Assembly (NCBI GenBank): GCA_003427395.1
Contig: BFEA01000018.1
Location: 5,264,422 to 5,300,513 of the forward strand
Direction of reading: 5' to 3'
DNA: 36,092 nt
From: Chara braunii
Taxonomy: Eukaryota; Streptophyta; Charophyceae; Charales; Characeae
Position 1 is the first letter of the stretch, and each line of letters starts with the position of its first letter. Of this stretch, positions 29,590 through 36,092 are shown piece by piece. The notes beneath the pieces were generated by a model, which saw only the letters and a list, made by a program, of their open reading frames with translations, did not search any database and was not told the origin of the DNA. The position numbers and the translations under genes were made by a program.

Positions 29590-30160
29590 AAAATGCTGCC
29601 ACAGCACCACTGTACATCCGCCGGGAAAAGTTCACTCGGGTTAGACTACGGTAAAACTAACAAGTTAACTCACGTTAATACTTAAACCACCAGTACATTT
29701 CCCATACAGTATCGGGTTCGAGCCCAAACGAAGGAAAAAAGGGGCCGACATTTACACAATGGCGGCGGCCCTTTTTCCCGCTGGCTTCGGAATATACCCG
29801 CGTGTTTCTCCAAAATGCCTCGGAAACGTACTACTGCTTTAACCCCTACTTCGTCCTACACGGCATCACTGTACACATCCTGGAAAACTCACTCGGGTTA
29901 GACTACAGTTTTTTTTTTTTTTTTTTTTTTTTTNTTACACTCTCGTGGTAATAACTAAGTTCAGCAACTGTTACACTCAAAGTTTTTTTTTGTTTTTTTT
30001 TTTTTTTTTTTGTTACACTCCAAGTTACCTCGTGGCAATAACTAAGTTAAAAAGCGCCCCCGCTGAAGAAATTTGCTCCACGGTCTCAATATGCTGGGTT
30101 AGACTACGGTTAGTACAGTTATAAGACTTAGATTAACTCGCATTAATAACTTAAGTACTA
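29590..30160 (+). repeat. Short dispersed repeats with poly(T) and one N
   Basis: CACTCGGGTTAGACTACGG occurs at about 29634 and, slightly changed, at 29891 and 30094 (GGGTTAGACTAC kept). CACTGTACATCC precedes the first two. A poly(T)-TTACACTC-CTCGTGGTAATAACTAAG unit is duplicated at 29910-29963 and 29982-30052. An N at 29934 sits in the first poly(T), so the length is uncertain. Confidence 0.6.
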
Positions 30161-30510
30161 CCTGCCTCTGCGCCGGCCTTTGTCTTTATGGTACACACCT
30201 GCCACATGACCAAACAAGTGAAAAGAGTTCAAATCCTCATGGATGAAATAATTTTCGGGCGCTAACCCCCCAGTCTCCCTTTCTTTTCCAGAAAAGAAAT
30301 GGCATTGTACGCTCCTCTTGGACGCTCAGGCCACTGACGTGGAGCGCGTGGCTGCTGTGATCTGACTGCATTCTCACGGTCGGACTTCTCTGCATACACC
30401 TGACCTAGGTAATAGTTCCAGTTCCATCAAGAACTTGGATGCATCTGACCTAAGTTCCATCTCAATTCAGACGCTTAATTACGAGTGAGAGTATGCCCCT
30501 TTATGCATGC

Positions 30511-31497
30511 TCTTCACACGACATATCTATCTACCAACGCCGTCTTTCAACGCCGCGGCTCGTACGCAGCAAGGAAGCATATCATACTAGCTGAAAAAGG
30601 CACTTGTGTGCTAAACATCCACTGGCAGACGCTGCAACGCCCCAGCTATAACGCATATCAAGACCATGAAAACCACGTTCTGCGGCCCAACAGTTGAGCA
30701 TGAAGGGGCCACAAAAAGTACTAAGACATCAGTGAAACAGAAAACACCGATGACATGTACAGTGTACAGTATTTAGTAGTAGTCTACATACACCTTCCTT
30801 TCCCTTGCCACAAGTTGGCAGGAAGGTGATATGCGGTACAGCTGGGGCTTTCTGCACCACCTACACTGCCTTTTTCAGCGAGTATTATAGACATCGGTGT
30901 TTTCTGTTTCACTGACGTCTTCGTACTTTTTTTTTTTCCCTATTTTTTTCTCTCAACTTCTGTTTTTGCCTTTCACTACCTATTCCTGAGGCTATCTAGA
31001 GGGGACCCCTGCAAGCATAGTTTCCTCTCACTGTGAAGGGGAGATTTCATGTTGCCCCTTGCCCCTAATGTTTAGGGTATAGGGTTGGGGCCGCAAGTGG
31101 GGGTCTATGACCAACATGGGTGTGAGTGTGAGCGCGAGTGGGTTGTGTGTGGTGTGTGGGAGAGGGTTGGCCATAGCCATTGCTGCTACTGGATGAGGGG
31201 TGCGAAACGATGAAAAAGGGAGGCGCAGCTACTGGCAGGTCTCGGTCTTCATACTTTTTGTGGCCCCTTCTCTTTTTTTTTTTTTTTTTTTTTTGGGAAG
31301 CCCAGGGTGTTGTAGAAGCCAAGGACTAAAGACCAACGGTGCCCCTTTCTTCTTTCTTGCTGTTGGAGTGCTGAATGTGGTTTTGACGCTCTTGATATGC
31401 GTTATGGCTGGCGCTGTGCAGCTACTGCATGTTTAGCAGAAGTGCCTTTTTCAGCTATTATATGCCCGCGTCGGTAGATAGATATGTGGTGTGAAGA
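30511..31497. repeat. Inverted repeat pair enclosing a MITE-like element
   Basis: TCTTCACACGACATATCTAT... (30511-30540) is the complement of 31468-31497 in 28 of 30 bases. AGCTGAAAAAGGCACTT (30589-30605) is matched inversely by 31429-31456. The left copy has extra sequence between the two blocks. The pair bounds about 0.8 kb with the element at 30713-30931 inside. Confidence 0.75.
30713..30931. mobile_element. MITE-like element with 42-bp terminal inverted repeats
   Basis: Left end 30713-30754 (AAAAAGTACTAAGACATCAG...) and right end 30890-30931 (...CTGACGTCTTCGTACTTTTT) are complementary over about 42 bp with about three mismatches. The 219-bp element has no frame. Inside is another hairpin, CCTTCCTTTCCCTTGCCA with TGGCAGGAAGG (about 30792-30826). 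No clear target-site duplication was seen. Parts of it (ACAGAAAACAACGATGACATG at 31498, the complement of CTTGCCACAAGTTGG at about 31529-31543) recur rearranged nearby. Confidence 0.75.
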
Positions 31498-31634
31498 CAG
31501 AAAACAACGATGACATGCATCCAACTTCCTACCAACTTGTGGCAAGGTAAAGGCTTCAAAGGGAAAAAACACCAAAGGGCACACTTCCCACTGCCGCCCA
31601 TGTCAGAAGGGCCCAAAAAAACAAAATCCACATC

Positions 31635-31759
31635 CCTACCTTCTTCCCCAGAATACAACGTACGGTCATTATAGCTGTATTTGAGGCATCTTTCAGTCTA
31701 GATACAGCTATAATGACCGTACGTTGTATAATAACTTGTATTCGGGGGAAGAAGGTAGA
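31635..31759. repeat. Long foldback: 26-bp perfect stem, ~46-bp arms
   Basis: ACAACGTACGGTCATTATAG...(to 31680) pairs perfectly over 26 bp with 31702-31727. The arms continue with TACCTTCTTCCCC (31637-31649) against GGGGAAGAAGGTA (31745-31757), interrupted by a 12-nt insertion on the right arm (about 31728-31739). The loop is 21 nt. Such near identity of arms suggests a recent foldback/MITE, or a precursor-like hairpin for small RNAs. Confidence 0.85.
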
Positions 31760-33870
31760 CGACGTACAAATTGCCAGTTGACAAGAAACAAGAAGAAAAA
31801 ACACTCTATAGACTAACTAGTCCATTTATTTATATATCTCGTTCCTATTTAATTTACAATTCACACTCCTCCAAATTGGCCTATGGAATGGAGCGACGGC
31901 AAAGTGGAACCCTTAAGCAGAGTCGATTTCAGTCGCAGCTCCTGTTAAATGTCCCCCGCTCCACACCCCCTTCCCACCCTGCCCGCCCCCCCAACCCACC
32001 CACCCTTCCCCCGCTTTTTGTGTCATTTATATACTGTGTCGGCGACGACGTCGGCGTCGGCGTCTTTGCCACACACTGCATGGAGAGGACACACACGTGG
32101 TCATTGTGTCGGATGCCCTTCAGTGCACAGCTTCACTCATTTGCTGTGAGGTGTTGCTGGCAGTCGTTCCTCCTCGTAATTGCATTAACGCTCGCCAGTC
32201 GGTGAGCTGTCGGTACTCATTGCAGCAGATCGGCTGAAAGCACGTGCATCAGAGAGGTTTATCGCCCACACGTACCGTTACAAATACAATAACCAGTGTC
32301 CTTTGTGAGTGAGCGCTAACCACACGCTACACCCATCAGGCTAACCAGAGGTCCAGCATTCATTGATTCACCATCCGTTCAAAACCAATTATGCACATGT
32401 TCCTCGCCTGGCGCATCGATTCATCATAGATTAGCAATGATCACTTACCTTCCAACCCCCCCCCNCNCCCNCCCCAAAAAAAAAAAAAAAAAAAAAGTTC
32501 GCCATAGTAGTAATAGTATGCATTTGCTAAACCCAGAGACAGCAATTTTCAGGATTTTGCCAGCCATAATGTCTTGATGTCCATACAGTGCACTGGCTAA
32601 GCCGGGCCTGGCATATAATATCATATAGCCAAAATTGGCACAGACGGCGACTTTCAGAGTCACTGTCATTGAATTATTTTGCGGGCGATGATCTAACCCT
32701 GAATGCCATACCAATATGACAAATAAACCAGAAAAAAAAAAAAAAAAAGAACGTCATTGACTGGCAGGTAATAATAGATGCTTGGTGAGAGCCTTTTTTT
32801 TTTTTTTTTTTTTTTAAGCACTTGCAGATTGAAGGACACACGTGTGAGTCCTGTTGACGCTTACTAGTTGATTGAATCGCTGATTGATCGAATCACTTGA
32901 TTGATTGATAGATTGCTTGATTGGTCGATCCATGAATGTATTTGATGATTTGATCTTATATATTATATTCATATATTAATAATATTATACCAACTAATTA
33001 ATCAAACAATTGACTCAACCCCTGAATGCGGTACGGGCACTCTTAGCACCGCCAGTGGATGATCTAGACCACTCATCAGCTACTAGGTGACCACCTGTCG
33101 CCTGTCAACGATCCGCTGACCGTAATCTCCACACTCTTTTTTTTTTTTTGGATCTCCGCACTCTATGAGTAGCCATCCATGACTGACTACAAGTCACACT
33201 ATGACGCAGGTGTACGGTGACGGCCGGAAGAACAACTACAGGCTGAGCACGAAATGACCGTCAAAATGGATGACGCACGTAAAGAACCCTGCAGCGCAGC
33301 AAACAGTACAGCTCAGCTTGCGACTCCAGGCATGTTCACGGCACAAACCCCCGCGAGACCGAGAGTTCACTATTTTTAGACCTGATCTACGTCCCTGGTT
33401 GAGTTTGGCAGCTGGGTGCCGCTGGCTTTTCTACCGCTGGCGAGGAGGCTACCTTGCTCCGCTCTGTCACCCTCCTCCCCCCCCACTCCCCACCCCCTCC
33501 TTCCTTTCTCACGGGGGAGTCTCGTCGCCTCTGCACTGTTTGAATGACAGTAGTGAGAACGAAACAGCTTATCACTTAGTACCATTTCTCTGATGCACCC
33601 TTCACGTGACAGCGCTCTGTTTGTACGGGACTCAACGAGTTGCAGCAACCGGTAGTGACTTTGGTCTGAGCGAAGAAGACAGAGCATAAACATAAATGCC
33701 CAGAAGAGAGAAGATGAGCGACCGTCAACCCCTCGTAGCCTTGCAGAATTGAGTGAAACTTTACTTACACTCCTTCCAATTCACGTGGTTCAGTGTCGAG
33801 ATCTCTCTCAGCGTGACGCAAGCGTGACGAGAAACTGTAGCAATTGACAACAAGATCTGACTGAGTGTCG
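31760..33870. other. Gene-free stretch with simple repeats and assembly Ns
   Basis: Contents: C-rich tract 31950-32016; ambiguous N bases at 32465, 32467 and 32471 followed by poly(A) to 32497; poly(A) 32732-32748; poly(T) 32794-32815; a TTGATTGA-rich segment 32866-32945; C-rich tract 33471-33503. No coding frame with recognisable features. The Ns mean the local sequence is not fully resolved. Confidence 0.5.
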
Positions 33871-33880
33871 CTCAGTTGAC

Positions 33881-33910
33881 ACACTGTCACACACTGTCAC
33901 ACACTGTCAC
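33881..33910 (+). repeat. 10-bp tandem repeat x3
   Basis: ACACTGTCAC is repeated three times exactly and followed by a partial copy (ACACA). Confidence 0.95.
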
Positions 33911-34341
33911 ACACAGACCTGAGTTTCAACTGCGATGGCATCAGATCAGATGCGCGAAAAATCCTCTGGATTTATCTGGGCCCGGTCCGTTCAACGATAA
34001 GATCTCCACCCCAGGCTGTCGTCCGTCTGAACAGAAAAAAAAAACAAGATCTGAGTATACAAGAACACCTGGAATACTTGACAGAAGAGAGGGATCAATC
34101 AGGGGAGAGAACGAACTTGACGCTCCTCCGACGCCTCCGTTCCATGCTTGCTACGCAGTCGGAGATGAAACGAATGCGATGAGGCATCGATCACAGCCTA
34201 GTCTAACTTGGGCATGACGAGGCATCGTCAACAGCCCGTCCGCCTGAACGGGGCAGGAGATTCTGGACGTGGCGTGCCTCCAACTCTTCCGTTCGGTGTT
34301 CGCGACAAAACCCCTTTGGATGTGTGGGCACTGGGCAGGCA

Positions 34342-34790
34342 TCGACGGCGGATGTCCGTCTGCTGGCGGACATATGTACAAAAAAGTTGGAAAAAAAACT
34401 AACGTCTGTCTGCTGGCGGATACATGTACAAAAAAGTTGGAATAGAAAAACTTTGTTGTCGACATAGGCCCGGTACTGAACGACGGTCTGCCAACGGATG
34501 TGTGTCTGCTTGCAGACACATGTACAAAACAGTTTTAAAAAGTTGAAAAAAGAAGAAAAAAGTAGAAAAAAGTTAAAAAAAAAACTAATGTCCATCTGCT
34601 GGCTGATATATGTACAAAAAACTCGGAAAACAAAACTAAATTGTCGACATAGCCCGGGCACAGAATGATGGTCGGCCAACGGATGTCTGTCTGCTGGAGG
34701 ATATATGTACAAAAAAGTTGGAAAAAAAGTTAAAAAGATGTCTGTCTGCTGGAGGATATATGTACAAAAAAGTTGGAAAAAGGTTAAAAA
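34342..34790 (+). repeat. Hairpin minisatellite, six units
   Basis: The unit GTCTGTCTGCTGGCGGATA then ATGTACAAAAAAGTTGGAAA occurs at about 34352, 34403, 34498, 34588, 34683 and 34738. Unit 1 folds as ATGTCCG/CGGACAT (34352-34373, 8-nt loop) and unit 3 as TGTGTCTGC/GCAGACACA (34501-34520, 2-nt loop), with different but complementary stem bases. A longer spacer (TTGTCGACATAG...GGCCAACGGATG) precedes units 3 and 5, giving a higher-order period near 185 bp. Confidence 0.75.
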
Positions 34791-34863
34791 AAACGAAAGT
34801 CCCAGGGAAAACCTGTCGTGATGACCGAAGACATGGAAGGAGGGAGGAGGGGAGGGGCCCTAG

Positions 34864-35282
34864 TCTGGCCCGTCGGTATGAAATGGAAGCACAGCTGGCT
34901 GCCCCAGTGTGGCCGGTAGAAAGCAGAATCCGTCGTCATCACCCACAAATGGAATAAGTAGCGGAACTCGGAGCAGAGGAGGAAGGAGGGAGGGAGGAGG
35001 TAGGGCTCCTGGTCTTCCCGTCAGCCTGAAACGGAAGCACAGCCGGCTGGCCCGACGTGGCCGGTAGAAGGCAGAGTCGATCATCATCATCCACAAATGG
35101 AAATTTAGCTTACCGACGGGTCCCGGCTTTGCAAAAAAGGAAAGTCTACAGTGCGATGTCCCAACATCCAAGCCTTTCGGCAGATGTACTTATTGCCCAA
35201 TCCAGGTTGTATACATTCCGCTGTCCCAACACGTAAGCCTTTCACCGCATGTACATATTGCCCAATCCAGGTTGTATACATT
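34864..35282 (+). repeat. Two tandem duplications (~146 bp and 65 bp periods)
   Basis: Bases 34864-34953 (GGAAGCACAGCTGGCTG..., ending CCACAAATGG) recur at 35010-35101. Bases 35158-35217 (GTCCCAACATCCAAGCCTTT..., CCAATCCAGGTTGTATACAT) recur at 35223-35282 with period 65. No gene is supported in either. Confidence 0.8.
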
Positions 35283-35406
35283 GCACATCAAAAATTGCAA
35301 TGCAGCGCCCCACTGCCAGTGAGTGCTACAGACGACCGTCTGCAAATGGAGGTACCAAAATTGGAGAGACCAACCGCAATGTTAATACATTATTATAAAA
35401 ACTATC

Positions 35407-35423
35407 TATATGCATGTAACAGA

Positions 35424-35479
<56 letters not shown>

Positions 35480-35494
35480 TGTATGTAACAGAGT
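35407..35494 (-). mobile_element. Pure poly(T)50 flanked by 19-bp direct repeats
   Basis: TATATGCATGTAACAGAGT (35407-35425) and TATATGTATGTAACAGAGT (35476-35494) differ at one base. Between them is essentially only A and about 50 T. This is the look of a target-site duplication around a bare poly(A) tail inserted on the minus strand, as LINE machinery can produce. Slippage in an existing duplication is the alternative. Confidence 0.55.
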
Positions 35495-35679
35495 TAATGA
35501 ATCATCATTGTACTTTTACATACATATCACATACCCAGACATCCACCGTCAAACAAAATGAACAGCACAGGAAGAGCCAAAGAACAGGTTTCAGTGCGCA
35601 TCATGATATGAGCTATTTTCTTGATCTGGTTTGCAAGCTGTGCTTTTTTAGCTGACAGGTAAAACATGACATATATATG

Positions 35680-35749
35680 CCTATGGTTTGCCGGGCAGCT
35701 CTGTTGTCATATATAAATCGTCAAAAAGAGCTGCCCGGTAAACCGTAGG
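35680..35749. repeat. Inverted repeat at start of hammerhead-like satellite
   Basis: CCTATGGTTTGCCGGGCAGC... (35680-35702) and ...GCTGCCCGGTAAACCGTAGG (35727-35749) are complementary over 23 bp with two mismatches, around a 24-nt spacer (TGTTGTCATATATAAATCGT...). The right arm is the same CTGCCCGG-AAACCGT box that begins each satellite unit, so the array has one head-to-head end. Confidence 0.85.
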
Positions 35750-35785
35750 CAGAGAGGGAGGAGAGGACAACAAACAAGGGACTGT

Positions 35786-35822
35786 GACAAACTGTTTCAT
35801 TGGAGTTTCACCAGCTCATCAG
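35786..35822 (-). ncRNA. Hammerhead-ribozyme-like core, copy C
   Basis: On the minus strand: CTGATGA (35822-35816), stem II GCTGG with CCAAT around TGAAACT (imperfect), GAAA (35798-35795), then CA, GTT, TG and TC, so that ACA/TGT form a 3-bp stem III with GTC (35788-35786) as the cleavage triplet. The box and GAAA are exact hammerhead consensus. No stem I partner for the preceding GCCTC was found next to the cleavage site, so an in cis three-stem fold is unproven. Confidence 0.5.
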
Positions 35823-35899
35823 GAGGCTATATCGTCGAACAGAACTGCCCGGAAAACCGTCCGCAGAGAGGGAGAAAAGGACAACAAACGAGCGGCTGT

Positions 35900-35936
35900 G
35901 ACAAACTGTTTCATTGGAGTTTCACCGACTCATCAG
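35900..35936 (-). ncRNA. Hammerhead-ribozyme-like core, copy D
   Basis: Same layout as copy C: CTGATGA (35936-35930), stem II GTCGG/CCAAT around TGAAACT (two non-canonical pairs), GAAA, ACA-GTT-TGT and the GTC triplet ending at 35900. The flanking CCTC before the box is kept. The (TA)n run lies directly upstream on this strand. Confidence 0.5.
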
Positions 35937-35940
35937 GAGG

Positions 35941-35975
<35 letters not shown>

Positions 35976-36063
35976 TCGTCACAAATATATATATATCGTC
36001 AAATAGAACTGCCCGGTAAACCGTAGGCAGAGAGGGAGAAGAGGACAACAAACGAGGGGCTGT

Positions 36064-36092
36064 GACAAACTGTTTCGTCGGAGTTTCACCGA
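36064..36092 (-). ncRNA. Hammerhead-ribozyme-like core, copy E (partial)
   Basis: This is the best-preserved stem II: TCGG (cut by the window end), loop TGAAACT, CCGA, then CGAAAC and AGTTTGTC as in the other copies. The CTGATGA box would lie just beyond 36092 and is not visible. Confidence 0.4.

Larger units (their letters stand above)
35718..36092 (-). repeat. Satellite array carrying hammerhead-like core (3 units, cut by window end)
   Basis: Three units share CTGCCCGGTAAACCGT, GCAGAGAGGGAG, GGACAACAAAC, CTGTGACAAACTGTTTC, GGAGTTTCACC and CTCATCAGGAGGC in this order. The distance between units 1 and 2 is 114 bp and between 2 and 3 is 164 bp, because a (TA)n with ATCGTCA words (35942-36003) is inserted. 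The last unit runs off the window. Read on the minus strand each unit has the order of a hammerhead ribozyme (see the three core entries). Confidence 0.85.

Noticed and set aside
29701-29740. T-loop-like GGGTTCGAGCCC
   Set aside because: The stem does not close with tRNA geometry and no D or anticodon arm precedes it.

Overview
The window looks like gene-poor, repeat-dense nuclear DNA of a eukaryote, not a bacterial or organellar segment. It carries a decayed Ty3/gypsy-type retrotransposon, many di- and trinucleotide microsatellites, long poly(T)/poly(A) tracts, minisatellites, several inverted-repeat elements and a few N bases from assembly. The style of the gag-pol remnant and a degenerate TTTAGGG minisatellite fit the green plant lineage. 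A streptophyte alga such as Chara is my best guess, from memory of similar pol proteins and with low-to-moderate confidence. I found no intact host gene.

Layout. Positions 1-800 hold no gene. From about 806 to 9349 lies one plus-strand retrotransposon relic: a tRNA-T-arm-like (possible primer-binding) site; a broken upstream reading frame; two tandem paralogous accessory frames that share a roughly 110-residue domain; a third small frame; a 26-bp x5 tandem repeat; gag; a zinc-knuckle remnant; protease; reverse transcriptase; RNase H; integrase; and a long basic tail. It is dead: several frameshifts, at least nine in-frame stops, and lost catalytic Asp residues in RT and RNase H. No LTR pair was found. 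Strong hairpins and a 132-bp x3 AT-rich tandem repeat follow. Positions 10.2-14.4 kb hold little that can be recognised. Positions 14.4-20.5 kb are dominated by simple repeats, a purine/pyrimidine strand-switching block, a dispersed repeat (here called R1) and hammerhead-like cores. Positions 21.4-28.9 kb are unusually rich in RNA-type hairpins. This includes a series with a conserved AACTTA loop and stems that differ but stay complementary, a 108-124-bp repeat series, and ~200-bp units each carrying its own hairpin. Positions 29.2-36.1 kb hold palindromes, a MITE-like element, a long near-perfect foldback, a hairpin minisatellite, a 50-nt poly(T) flanked by direct repeats, and a minus-strand satellite whose unit contains a hammerhead-ribozyme-like core.

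How the parts relate: the retroelement genes once formed one transposition unit (capsid, protease, reverse transcription, integration) with extra frames upstream of gag. The most interesting candidates are non-coding: the hairpin-array domain at 21.4-28.9 kb and the hammerhead-like satellite at 35.7-36.1 kb. Both suggest structured RNAs spread by repeat amplification. None of this was checked by folding or database search.
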